A stretch of 64,000 bases of DNA from Nipponacmea schrenckii (lineage: Eukaryota; Mollusca; Gastropoda; Lottiidae): positions 27,949,106-28,013,105 of the forward strand of contig JAUJPP010000005.1 of the NCBI GenBank assembly GCA_030562195.1. Reading direction: 5' to 3'. This document shows positions 1-12,522 of this stretch, one piece after another. Positions within the stretch are counted from its first letter, which is position 1; every line of letters starts with the position of its first letter. The position numbers and the translations under genes are program-made. A model generated the notes under the pieces. That model worked only from the letters and a program-made list of their open reading frames with translations, searched no databases and had not been told where the DNA came from.

Positions 1-60
1 CGATAAGACAATATTTTCTATTATGTACTCATAACCATCATAATATATTTAACTTTTCAG

Positions 61-241
61 GTCTGAAGTCCCTACATCTTCGAGGAAAATTCGATTAAGT
101 GATAGTATATTATTGCCATCCAGATTAAACTTTGTTTCTCTTACTGCATATTCCCACTTGAAACAAGACATTATTGGTGTTGATTTGGATTTAATACCAC
201 GACCTTTGCTAAGCAACTGGACAGTCTCTGGTATATTCTGA
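61..241 (+). CDS. 3'-terminal exon of an unidentified host gene
   Basis: Seen: a strong splice acceptor (AACTTTTCAG ending at base 60) is followed by 60 open codons after one phase nucleotide, ending in TGA at 239-241. The peptide begins SEVPTSSRKI and ends PRPLLSNWTVSGIF. No other frame of this stretch is both open and acceptor-linked, and its composition is protein-like with no low complexity. The remainder of the gene lies left of the window, so its function cannot be stated. It converges on the polyketide synthase gene, which ends at 1133 on the other strand. A candidate AATAAA lies near 552. It could also be an exon of a pseudogene. Confidence 0.55.
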
Positions 242-1132
242 CTAGTATACTAAGGGGGGTGGAATATGACTTCTAAATCATTGGAAATATGTAAAATAAG
301 ACTTTAATTTTCATTTATTTAATCACAACACACCGAAACCAAGGGTAAATACAAAACCTGAACCATAATTTTAACTAAGAACCACACCCATGAGTAATAT
401 CGATAGCAAGAATTTGCTTGTAACAAAATGTCACCATCTAATGACACAATACTAATACAATACAAATGAAGCGAGGCGGATTCAAATAAGTATTATGCTT
501 TTTTCCGTATCGCTTATTTACGTATTGTATTTTGAAACACTTCTATAATGAAATAAATACATAAAAAAAATAAAAAAAATACAAATGGAGAAGGTCATAC
601 CACCAATAACAAATACTATGTTATGGACAACATGCAGACTGCACACTTGAAGTATTTCGATAACAAAGTTTTAATTGTCAAAATTCACATGTATCGGTTG
701 AAAAAGATCCATTATTCATATGAAAAAGTTTACAAATATATATTTCTAGACAATGTGATCAAAAACAAACACGTACTCGACACAAAATGAACAGAAACTA
801 TAATCACGACTGTAGTAAAAGGTAATTAAAAAAAATATTTCAATTGTTAAACAATATGAGATAAGACTATATATAAACATTTCAAAAATTGAGTTAAGAC
901 TATATATAAATATATATGGTTATTTATGGAACCATAATACTTGTATTCTAATGCCAGGATATTTTTAAGAACAATGTTAAAGTATGGATCCTTTATGCAA
1001 ATCTCTCTGCATTAATTAACGACAATTGTTCAACTTTAATGTATAAAGCAACTTCATTCTATTTGATCCAGTGAAAGAGAAAACACCTTGGATTACAGTT
1101 TGATGAAGATTAGAAATAAACAGATGTCAAGG
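242..1132. other. convergent intergenic spacer, both 3' UTRs
   Basis: AT-rich spacer between the 3' ends of two convergent genes. No open frame, repeat array or recognisable element is visible. It presumably holds the 3' UTRs and polyadenylation signals of both neighbours (AATAAA near 552 for the plus-strand gene; TTTATT near 314 as a possible signal for the minus-strand gene). Confidence 0.4.
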
Positions 1133-4100
1133 TTAAACGAAGTTCTGTAGTTTATCCATCAGCCTCAGCATTTTTTTATCTTCACTATCGTATATCAACC
1201 TGTGTTGTTTTTTGGATGATTTAATAACAAGAACTTGTAGTTGCTTATCTGAAAAACAAACGACAAAATTACACCCTTTGGCATATGTACACTTACACGA
1301 CTTATGAAATAATAAAAAATGGTTTAATAAATTTGTTACAATGTCACAACTTGACACAACTACATAAATGACAACTGTAAAATATGAAATTATTAATATA
1401 TAGAATTAAACTCTTAAACCATGGCATAAATTTGATATAAAAGTCAAGAAACTTACTTCCTGCACTGTATATTTCTTTTATATCTTTTCGTTTTAACAAT
1501 GATTTACCGATCAACACAATCAGTTCATTGTTTGGATCTTTTTCAAACTTGGCTACCACGTTATCTAGTCCTTTCCATGTTTCCTTTTTAAAATTACCTA
1601 CATAAAATATGGTACATACGTAAATTAGGTTTCTATTAGTATACTTTGTACGCAAATTTGTAAAGAGATGACATACAATAAATAATATATATATAATGAC
1701 TAAATATTATTGAGATAAATCTACGATATCAATAGCTCTCCTTTGGCCCCTAGTGTGATTAAAGTGGTCAATTTTTCATTAGGATCTTTTAAACGCTACA
1801 AAGTCTTTACAAGGTTATCTAGAAAGCATTAGTTTATATACATCAGATCTTAAAAGCAATACATGATCTTCTCATTATATTATCCAATTATTCGACGAAT
1901 AGGACGTTTTTCTTTTGGAAGAATTTGAAATTGAAGGAATATATATACATACCTAAAAGTGTAGGTTTAAATTTCTCTTGTAATTCGTGAATAGAAACAT
2001 CTGGATTCGTAATAACGATTTCTAACATTGAGGTAAAGTCTTGTAACAGTTCTTCTGCATCTTGATTATCTGATTGTGAACCACCAATAAATATTTTAAA
2101 ATACGTCGTGTTTGTCTTTTTGTCTGTACTCACTCTCAATGTAGATTGGTAAGCAGAGTGGTCATGCTCCTCACTAATTTTCAAATCCATTCCACCCTTT
2201 TTATTCTGACGATCCAATTCTTTAAGCATGGTATAATCATTTGCTATCACGTAATGCGCATTTAGGTTTTGTTTATCTTCCTCAGATGCGAATTTATACA
2301 TCTCTTCATAAGGGTACAATCCATTGTTTAATCCATTAGTTATGGTCTCTGAATTGTTCTTGAAAAAGTCTTTAAAACTTGTTTTATGTTCTGGTATTTC
2401 AGTAAATAGAGGCACTGGGTTAACTAAACATTCTATTTTGCTGAGTAATTCTGCAGAAAATTGTCGTAGATCCACAACTGTATTAACCATTACACGTTGC
2501 GATTTCGACCTGATACCCAACAATAACTGATATAAGGTAATGTATAATTTAAATGGTGTAGTTCCCATTTCTTTTGTGATGGTATCGCATTTCTCCTGTA
2601 GGTCTTGTGGAAATTCATGTCCAGCAGTACTGCACGTTCCATCAACAGGTTGATACTTCTTATTCAAGTCCGTGGTTATCAATGGCACTCCCTTTTCAAA
2701 CTGATCTTTCCAGAAATCGTGTAATTTTTCTGATTCCGCTTCCAACAGGCTCAGTAAGATCTTATTAGATGGTGTGGGACTCTCCAAAAACATTTGCTGT
2801 GGCAAGTTGTTCAGCGACTGTGTCATACATAAACGTCGGAGACAAGACGTAAAATCAGCCAAAAACAGATTCACGGCCATCATATCAAATGATACATGAT
2901 GGAACACCATGGCTAATCTCATATGTGTCTCGAACATGGCCCACGTAAATCTAATAGGTCCTTCAGATCTCAAATCAAATCTATCTAATTTCCGGTTATT
3001 GAAGATTTTTTCAATATCTGGATCATCAGGAGCTACTTCAACAATATTGACAGCTTTTTCAATTTCTAGGTAGGATTTAGTAATGTCCGTTCTTTCTGGT
3101 TTGATTCCTTCTGGCCAATCATATACTGTACTTGCACCAGGATTTCGCATCAACACTTTTTTGATTAATTCTTTAATCTGGTCCGTACTGTTGATAAAGT
3201 TATGTATATTGCCTAGGTACATTTCGTTTGCCAGATGTAAAGCTTTATATAGATCTGTGTTATATGCTTTGAGATACCTGTGTTCTGAGAAAGATGCAAA
3301 ATTGTCTTCAGGATCTTCTTCCTCCTCTGTCCTGGAGACAGTATCACCTTCACAATATTCCTTCTCAATAAACTTAGACAAGAATAAGATGGATGTTTCA
3401 GGATCAAACAATAAATTCAGTGGTATCTTCACATTGATGTCTTTCCTGATTTGATTCACTAAAGTCATAGCAAACATAGAATCAAGTCCAGCATCAATCA
3501 ACCTGGTATCTGAAGACAATAACATCTCTGGTACAGAAAGAATCTTGCTTACCAATTTTGTTAGTTCACTTTCAATCACATTTAGCATGTCTTTTGGATC
3601 GCAGTCTTTTAACAGTTGGGCAAAATCTGATTCCACTGAAGCAGGGTCGAAAGTTGCCTTTGGTAGAATTGTGTTGAGCTTTGTTATTGTGTTATAATCA
3701 TTGAATGCTATCAGGCAGTCACGTAGTTTTTCCAAATCAAACTCCGTAATCACAACTTGTTGCTTTTTAGAAAGGATGATCTTCTCTAAAATTTCACCAA
3801 TTTCATTTTTGCCAATAAAGGTGAAACCCATACCTAATAGCATCATTCTTGCACGGTCTTGCTCTGTTCCTTTTTCTAACATTCCCATATCTAATGGGCC
3901 CCAATTTATACTTTGTACAGGTAAACCCATTTTTTTCCTTACAGATATTAAACTGTCCTGGAAAGCATTTCCAACACCATAATTACTTTGCCCAGGTGTA
4001 CCGAGAATAGCTGTTATGGATGAATGTAATATGAAGAAATCAAGATTCATATACATGGTAGCCTGATGTAAATTCCATGCTCCGGAAATCTTTGGATTGA

Positions 4101-7100
4101 AGCATTCTGTCATCTGTTCTTCAGTCATTTTAAACAGCGACGAGTCTCTTGTTACACCAGCACCATGAAGCACACCTTTTATGGGGACATCGGGGTAGGT
4201 CTTTTTGAATGTACGTATAGCTCCAGTAACAGAACTAAGATTAACTACATCTACTGAATAGCATTCTATGGTACAAGATGTTGAACTTGATAATTCTTCA
4301 ATTGAAGCAGTGTCTTCTTCATTTGGAGTTCTTCTATTAAAAATTAAAACATAACCAGCTTGACGCTTGGCTAACCATTGAACACATTGCCAACCTAAAC
4401 CAGTTAGACCACCAACAACAATATAAGCACTGGTTTTGCTTAGTAGCCTATTCGGTGTCAAACGGATAGGAATTTCCAATCCACTTTTTTCTTCGAGATC
4501 AATATCAGTCATTGCAAATAACTTCTGTAAAGGGTCCTGTAAATTTGGTTCATCGGTGAGTTGTTCAAGAACATTTTTAATTGTCTTTCCCCATCTCTTA
4601 ATTACTCTGGTAACGCCACGTATAGCTTTCCTAATAATTGGTTGTGAAAACATATCATGCTCATTAATTCTCTTCAAATCAATACGATGAGCACTTGTTC
4701 GTAAAATTGTAGCCGTGTTAACTGGTAGTAGACTTGAAAATGAAACAAAGCTCTTTATTGAATCCTTACTCATGAGGCTATCAACCAGAGCGTCGTCTAC
4801 GAACGACAAACAAGCAACCTTCTTTCCTTCAAACTTTGCTGCTTTCGAGAAGTCTTGAGGTGTCATGGCCTTGAATTTTGTTCTCTGGACAGCAAAACAA
4901 AAACCGAGTAAAATACCATGAATTGAAAATTTGCAAGGTTGTATAATAATAACCTCTCGAGCTTTTATACTGGAAGCCAAGGTCCAAAGACTGACAAGTG
5001 TTGAAAGTAAACCGGGCTTGTAAAATGGTATAGATGATAGAGGCAGACAACAAGATGTCGGAACCACTACTTTGTTAGAGGCTGGTACTGGAAAACATGA
5101 TACCAGTAATTCATTTGGTTTAATAGGTCGATATCCAATAGTCTCTATACAGTATACAGGCCAACCATCATCATTAGCCTTATCTTGTTCAGCAATAAAA
5201 ACTGGTAGAAACAATGAAGAATCCTGAAACACCAACTTGGTAACGTTTAATAAAACTGAACCTGGCTGCTCATGTAGGGATGTATTTCTTGTGTACAGTT
5301 TAATGATATCTCGTACTTCTGTTTCTGATGCAGAAAACAGATCAAAATCAGCATCACCAGTGTCAATAATTGATGGGTAATTCTTGATTCCCGATTCTTC
5401 CATATAACGTAACTGGTAACCAAATACACCTTCGGTAGTAAAGAGCAGCTCACCACTATGTAGCCAGTCTGAAGCCAGTTTGCCAAAGACAATTAACAAC
5501 TGTTCACTATCTGTTGTTCCTTCCAATTCACGGAGATCTACCAAATGAGTAGCTAATGTTCCTAATTCTCTTTGAATAGATCTTCCGCCTCCCCATAAAG
5601 AGGAGTGTATAATATTATCTGGTATCATGATTGTAGACTTGCTGTTCATTTCATCTATACTCCATGTATTATAGAAAGCGATTAAAAGTCGAATTATATC
5701 ATGTTTTTCATTGACTTCATTAATACATTCCACTACAACTTTTAACCATAATAAATAATCAGTTACAGCTCTTTGAATTTCTATTCCACCATAATCCTCG
5801 TTAAAATCACTATTAATGAGTATAGCAACATATCGATATTCATTTAGTGTTTCTCTTAACTTCTCCAAGTCTTTGTTATTGTCAGTCAGTGGAACAACAA
5901 CATTAACTTCTTCATCTCGACCTGGTCTTGGTTTAACAGATATAGCCACATACTTCTCTGACATCAGTTCTTCTATTTGCTTGGATTGAGGCATTAACTT
6001 CCAATTTTGCTCAAAGTAGATCTGCTGTGGCAATTTGTCATTTTGACCAATAACTTTTGCTGTGAAGCTTTCTATACTGGCTATTGGCTGGCCACTCAAA
6101 GAACAGAGGATCAATTTAAATCTTATGTTGACTTCAGTAGAGGATGGACTTCTCTGGACATAGACCAGCATATCATCTTTAAGTTCTCCATGAACACGTA
6201 ATTTATCAATATTAACAGGTATAACTTGTTTGCCGTCGTCGTTAGAACTTCCGATAGCTATAGTTGACTGCAACATACTATCAATAATTGCAGGATGTAA
6301 GATTGTTCCATCCATTTCTTGCTTTAAAAGATCGTTTAGTTTAAGTTCTATCAGGGCTTCGAATTCATTTTTAACTGCTCCCTGTAAAATTGTCATGGCT
6401 TTTCCATAAGAGAAACCAAACATGCTCAAGTCAGAGTAAATCTGTTTACCGGTTATAGCAAAATCACATCGACTTCGGATTTCTTCAACGTTTAAAACAG
6501 GATATGTCTGGTTGAAGGTTAAGACAATTGATCCAGTACAGTATACATTATTACCTTCAACTACTGTGAAGTCAGTTCTGTCAGCAGTGATATCTAACTT
6601 GGCTTCAAGGTCCCTCGTTTCTCTGTTGAATATGATAATTGGGTTCCTAAAAGCTACAGACACTTCACGGAAAGAAACTGTTGATGATTTCAGAGCAGAT
6701 ATTCCAAGGCCAACCTCAGCATATGTAGCTCCAGGAACCATAACATAACCGTTTACTCTATGTTCATAGATGGATCCAATTTTAGTCGGGTCTAAAACAA
6801 CTTTGACGATATTCTGCTCTGTACCTTTGGACTTGACCATTGGATGTTGTTTCAATATGGCGCTGACACCATCAAGTCGATCTTGAGTGGCAGTGGGGAC
6901 GTACATGTTATATATTCTGTTGAACTTATATTTTGGATAATCAACAGTATTAGCCTTGGTATTATCAAATTTATCCCAGTTTAGATGTTTTCCATAGTTG
7001 TAGAAAGAGGCCATTGCCTTTGTTATGTAATTTATTTCGTCATTCACGTTCATCAGAGAAATGGAATCGAAAAGTACTTGGTCAGGGAGTATGCTTGGTA

Positions 7101-10100
7101 GATGAGCTCTCAGTACAGGTCTCGGTCCAATTTCAACAAACACATTATATTTAGATGGATCATGAGCTTCAATGACAGCTTGATACAGTTTAACTGGTTT
7201 TCTGATGTTATCTGCCCAATATTGTGGTGTAATAAAATCTCCTTCTTCGGCTTTGACACCACTAACAGTAGAAAATATAGCTATCTTTGGTTCTTCTCCA
7301 ATTACTTCTACACAACTTTTCATCTCGTCTGCACTGTTAGACATATGATGAGAATGAAAAGCACTTGTAACATTCAGATCTATAAACATACAACCTGTAT
7401 TAACCTCTTTAATATCTTCTTTCAATTTGTCCACTACATCTTCATCACAACTTATAGTACAGCTCATTGGACTACTATAAACAGATACATTAGCTTGCGA
7501 CTCATATTTCTCTAAAACTTCTTCTACTTTATCTATTTCAATATTTTTAGCAACAAACATTTTACCACCAGTACCTTGAACCTGTACTCTTGTTCTGTGA
7601 TAAATAATATATACAGATTGTTCTAGAGTGACAGCACCGGAAGCAAACGCTGCAGCTACTTCACCAATTGATTGTCCAATGATAGCATCTGGATGAATTC
7701 CAAAACTTTCCACTAAAACAAATAACGCTACCTCACAAGCAAATGTCATAATTGGAGCGATGTTAGCATCCTCTAAATCAAATCCATTTTGAAGATTTTC
7801 CAATAAGTTCCAATTAGCATATCGTTCAAGATGTTTGGAAATGTCTTCAATGGTAGAACGAAATACTGTAAATCGTTTAAGCATTCCTTGGCACATTCCT
7901 GGCCAATTTGTTCCTAAACCAGCAAAAATAAAAATATACTTCTTTCCTTTAGCTGGTTGGTATTTCACCATCACATGTTTGTCGACATCAGTACCTTCTA
8001 GAAGTTGAAGAACCTCGGCTGTATTTTGACCAGCTACAGCCAGACGACATGGATAATGATCTCTTCTATATATTGATGTATAAGATAAATCAGCAAGTTG
8101 CAGATCTCTAGCGTTTTCGCACATAGAATCTTTAATTCGCTGTAGAGCTGGTGGTTCGATTGCTGAGATGCAAACGACTTTTGGTATGTCATGCGCTAAG
8201 AAAAGTCTCATGCATCTGTTCTTTGGTGTTGTAACAATAGCATGGCAGTTACTTCCACCAAAACTAAAACTATTCACAGAGGAGCGGAGGAAATCTCTCT
8301 CTGTTTCCGGCCATGCATTTGATTTCACAGGAACAGTAAATTTGAATTCTTCCAATGGAACCTCTGGACTAGGTCTTTCAAAATGAAGAGAAGGAACGAT
8401 TTCATGGTGGTGGTGCATTAAAATAACCTTAATCAGACCTGCTACGCCAGCTGCAGATTCAAGATGGCCAATATTTGTTTTTACTGACCCTATTATTTTC
8501 GGCGTTGAGTTTTCTTCAGTCTGGAAAAAGGTACCTAGAGCTTTTACTTCAACAGGATCTCCTGCTTTAGTTCCCGTTCCTGAAATAAGTGAGAACATGA
8601 CACTTTAACGAAAAAAGACATGTATACAAAATATTTCAGAAATTTCAACTTCAATAAGCAGAATACATGAAATTGATCATATTGTCAGAGAGCAAATCGC
8701 ATATTTATTATAACACATTGAATTTTACATACCATGAGCTTCAATATAATCAATACTCTGAGGATCGACATCAAATCTTTTAAATACAATATTTAATAGT
8801 TCTATTTGTTGTTGCATAGATGGGGTAGTTATTGGTGAAACTGTATGACCATCATGATTAGAAGCTGTGGATATTGTAGCCCAGATCGGATCGTTATCTT
8901 CTATAGCCTGTAAATAGTTTTTGTAAATTGTAGAAAGTTTATAGAATTTGTTGTGGGTAAGCTACAATGCAGTGGTTGGCACCCTTAACTCCATTTTACA
9001 CGAATAATCATTATTTATTAGATTAATTGTTTTATTAACGTTTTTAAACCACTAATCTCTGCTGGATTTCTGATTACTGACCTTTTCTAATGATTTTATA
9101 ATAACGATTCCACATCCTTCACCTCGAGCATAACCATCAGCATTCTCAGAGAAAGCTTGACATTGTCCTGTTGGTGATACCATACCAGCTTTACTGAGCT
9201 GGATGAAATTATCAGGTTTTAAAAGAGCATTTACACCACCAGCAATACACATGTCACATTCACCTGCAGACAAAAAATACAAAGCTCATCACTCTAGGTA
9301 TTGTAGTTTTGAGACCTTTCTCTATTTTTTTTTTTTTTTTTTTAGAATTTCCACCATTACAAATTTGGCAGACCTGTTGGTATCGATAATAACTCCGATA
9401 CCACAACACAGTCGGGATGTAGGTTTCTAAGTTGTACTAAGGATGGAGAAGCCTATCCGATACTCTATAGTTTAGAATCGGCCAGTCGCATATGTCTTTT
9501 TATTTATATAAGATAATTTAATTGAGAAAATAAGTCAATATCAATACAGTGCGATTATGCTGAAGTACATTACTGTGGCGTCAGCTACCATTCACGTGAT
9601 CTTCAAGATACAAAGAGTAGTGGTTACCTGTAATAATAGCCTGGTGAGCATGGTGAATAGCCATCAGAGATGAAGAACAAGCTGTATCGATTGTCATTGA
9701 TGGACCATGTAAATCAAATGTATAGTTCACTCGTGATGACACGATACTATTATTGGTTCCGGTAATAGTATGATTATCAAAATCACCAAAACTCTCAGCA
9801 AAGTTTGTTGAATAATCACTATTCATAATGCCTATAACAGAAACAAAAAGGCTAGTAAATAAAACAATTATTATAGATTGATACCACTTGAAAAGTTACT
9901 ATTTTCGACGTTTCAATGTGGTTCTATAACAGTCATCAGGAATATATTATTTTCGACGTTACAATGAGGTTTATCGGGAATATTATTTCTTGGATTTCAT
10001 TTTAATCGATGTCAAGCCTTCGTTATTATTATTTCAAATTTATTGAAACATATTTTTCCCATAACAATAATAACCCGTCGAATGCCGATATTTCAAACAT

Positions 10101-10810
10101 CTTTATACAATAGATAATAAAATATAAGCGAATTACTCTGAAGTACTAATAAAACTAACGTCGTAACAATACATACCAATATAAACGCCAGTATTGGATC
10201 CCTTGATTTCTTTGCGTGTTATGCCTGCACTTTCTAAAGCCATGTATGTGGAATCTAATATAAATTTATGTTGAGGATCCATTCTTAAGCTTTCAAATTC
10301 GTTGATTCCAAAAAATTTATAATCCCAATAATCATACCTAAAAATGTTCGAAATCATTTATCTGTGGATCATTATCAAATAGATTCACTAGCTTCCAAAT
10401 ATTCTACTCAAATAAGACGTAGTTGGTCAAACAACTGTGATATTTGGCTTCGACCACAGTTTTTTTCAGAAATGTAACATGTCTTTTGTGGTAGGAAGTC
10501 CAAAATTATTGGAAAGAGTTTTTTGTGTATTACATGTACATATAAAATGGCTGTATCACCGGCTTTCTTCAAACTTCTTTGCCTAACTTTCTTGAAAATT
10601 CAAAACTTACTCTTTCACAAATCCTGCTCTACGAACATTAGTTTTACCAGGGGTGGTAGGATCTTCATCGTAGAATGCATCCAAATTCCATCGGTTTGCT
10701 GGTACTTCAATAACATGGTTTTCACCATTTTTAAGAACTTGCCAGAATTCATCGACGTTATCCGCTCCTGGAAACCGGCAACCAATACCAACAATAGCTA
10801 CCTTGGTCAT
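1133..10810 (-). CDS. Type I polyketide synthase with terminal condensation-like domain
   Basis: Eight exons (minus strand): 10810-10611, 10337-10177, 9831-9628, 9263-9082, 8907-8733, 8579-1953, 1597-1457, 1248-1133. Every junction is GT/AG, phases close, and the sum is 7,806 nt (2,601 aa). Domains in protein order: ketosynthase 1-430 (DTACSSS Cys172, EAHGTGT His307, NIGHLE His346); acyltransferase about 520-820 (GQSIGE Ser611, SAFHS, malonyl-like); dehydratase about 880-1150 (HRVNG His914, HPAIID Asp1074); structural KR half about 1170-1345 ([11 protein letters not shown]); ER-like fold about 1365-1650 with its nucleotide-binding glycines gone; ketoreductase about 1690-1925 (GGLTGLG, Lys1804, Ser1828, Tyr1841, Asn1845); acyl carrier (GLDSM, Ser2008); condensation-like domain about 2070-2510 (HHVSFD, His2201/His2202/Asp2206); tail of about 90 residues. 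Inferred role: iterative synthesis of an incompletely reduced polyketide on a phosphopantetheine arm, released or transferred by the last domain. There is no thioesterase. A CTATAG acceptor 5 nt before the ATG suggests an untranslated first exon upstream. Confidence 0.93.
1735..1826 (-). pseudogene. Decayed extra copy of a polyketide synthase tail exon
   Basis: This stretch lies inside the intron between the 6.6-kb exon and the next one. On the minus strand it reads LDNLVKTL, stop, [16 protein letters not shown]. The neighbouring real exon (1597-1457) reads [21 protein letters not shown]. The matching residues (LDN.V, KDPN, L..LI..G) and shared nucleotides (GGATCTTTT, GTTATCTAG) show an old exon duplication. 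An acceptor-like TTTCTAG precedes it, but the in-frame TAG makes it non-coding. It implies that the C-terminal tail was once longer by one repeat unit. Confidence 0.65.
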
Positions 10811-10833
10811 GTTTGCTATAAAGATATTTTAAA

Positions 10834-11168
10834 GGAATAATAGGTCTAAGGATGAACATAAAATTTAAGTTCTCAAGAAAGGTCCATATGACTATATATT
10901 CATCAGTGAACTTACCTGGTGTCATGAAGTAACAGAATTTTTTTCAAATCTTGAAAACTAAGTCATTTTTGAAAAACGCTTAATCAATTTATTAAGCGTT
11001 TTTCAATAATCAAATGCATCTTTATGGATAATTACTTAGTTTTTTTATATTTATTTATATTTTTACGTTATTTAAGGCAGCGGGTATATTTACTGATGAA
11101 TAGAGCTCTTACTGGCCAAATTTAAAATTTTCAAATTAAATGTTCATTCTAAGACCTATTATCACTCC
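10834..11168. repeat. Fold-back (MITE-like) element upstream of the polyketide synthase
   Basis: A roughly 335-bp imperfect palindrome. The outer arms share AATAGGTCT..G.ATGAACAT (10839 onward and, inverted, 11138-11160). Intermediate arms share TATTCATCAGT, then AACTAAGT. The centre is a perfect 16-bp stem (10969-10984 and 10991-11006) with a CAATTT loop. Flanks both carry AAA, a possible short target duplication. No coding capacity. Its edge is 24 bp from the synthase start codon, so it sits in the 5' leader intron or promoter. Confidence 0.75.
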
Positions 11169-11849
11169 AAAGTCAAATTACCAAAGCGCACCCATATAGA
11201 GAACGTGACAGTCTACAGCTTTGTATTAACTTGTATCGAAGGGAGGACGAGGTTGCAGAGTCCCTTACAACATAGGCAATTGGAGACATCAACCTCCTTA
11301 GAAAGTAAAGCATGATCAGATTATGATCATTGTTATTGTAACTCCTTCTGAGTACCTGGCACCCTTTCACCCAGCATAGGCAAATTGAAACTCACAACAA
11401 TTGTGCATAACCGGTATAAGAAAATGGAATCGGTCGCAGGTTCAATTTTTCAATAGGTCTTTTAGGTACCTACTGTGGTCGAAATCGTTACGTTAGTTAC
11501 ATTGACTCATTGCTCAAAATATTTTATTTCGTATTTATTCCCATTACATTTCATTTGCACCAATAGTAATACCCACACAATAAATAAAACTAGAACCGTG
11601 AACGGTATTGATGTAGGGTGTATCCCTTTTTAACCCCTGTTAATATTCATTAGTCGATAAATAAATTAATCTTGAGTAGTGGAAGACGTATTATTTTAAA
11701 ACATTATAACATTATAACATTATAACAAGTAAAAGGTCGATTTTAAAATGGCTGTAAATCCGGACACTATAATCGAATAACACAAGTGAAGTAACAGTTG
11801 TCCGATTAACCCTTAGGGGCCCATTTTTTATTTTACAAAAGTCAGTGGT
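11169..11849. other. Unassigned intergenic DNA
   Basis: No gene or element recognised. It contains a short ATAACATT iteration near 11700. It may include the promoter or leader exon of the polyketide synthase, but no core promoter can be supported from sequence alone. Confidence 0.3.
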
Positions 11850-12350
11850 TTTATGAAAACGACGATTTTTCTATGAATGGTTTTAGAGTTATTGCCCTTA
11901 ACTAATTGTGGGTGCAATAGAAGCTACAATTTTTGTTGGATTTTGATGAAACTTGGTGTGAGCATTGGAATTGATAAGGCGACGGTCAAGTTCGAATTTG
12001 ACGATTTTTCTATGAATGGCTTTTGAGTTATCGCCCTTGACTTAGTAAAATTGCCTCGTAATTCTATTGTGGTTGCAATAAGAAGCTTCAATTTCCAAAG
12101 GATTTTGATGAAACTGGGTGTCAACATTGGTATTAATCAGACGGTAGTCAAATTTGAATTTGACGATTTTTTTTTAGTTATTGCCCTTGACTTAGTAAGA
12201 TTGCGTTTTTTTGTGGGTGCAGTAGAAGCTACAATTTTTAATAGATTTTGATGAAACTTGGTATGAGTATTATTGGAATAGATAAGATGGTGGTCAAGTT
12301 TGAATTTGACGGTTTTCCATGAACCGTTTTTAAGTTATTGCCCTTGACTT
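11850..12350 (-). repeat. Tandem array of the GGGCAATAACT-type repeat
   Basis: About four degenerate units of 120-130 bp. Each carries GACGATTTTTCTATGAATGG, GAGTTATTGCCCTTGACTTA, a GCAATAGAAGCTACAATTT block and TTTTGATGAAACTTGGTGTGAGCATTGG. GAGTTATTGCCC and GATGAAACTTGG are the reverse complements of GGGCAATAACTC and CCAAGTTTCATC in the arrays at 37.8-40 kb and 44.5-46.2 kb, so this is the same family in the opposite orientation. Confidence 0.75.
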
Positions 12351-12522
12351 ATTGCATCGGGTGTTCTAAATTTTCAGAGAGACGCAAACACCAAAGCCTA
12401 GCAACTTTTTATAGTATTGCCCACCATAATGCTTATTTAAACGATATCTTGGATAATCAACTGAAACGGACAAGCTACAATTTCCGATGACTTAGTCGTG
12501 CCCAAATATAGGACGGTCTTGT

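Noticed and set aside
3083..8386. Plus-strand and other-frame open frames across the synthase
   Set aside because: They are shadows of the real gene, without protein-like motifs or splice support.
1133..10810. Polyketide synthase as recent bacterial transfer or contamination
   Set aside because: Seven spliceosomal introns in phase, AT-rich composition like the neighbours, and flanking animal genes argue for a resident animal gene.
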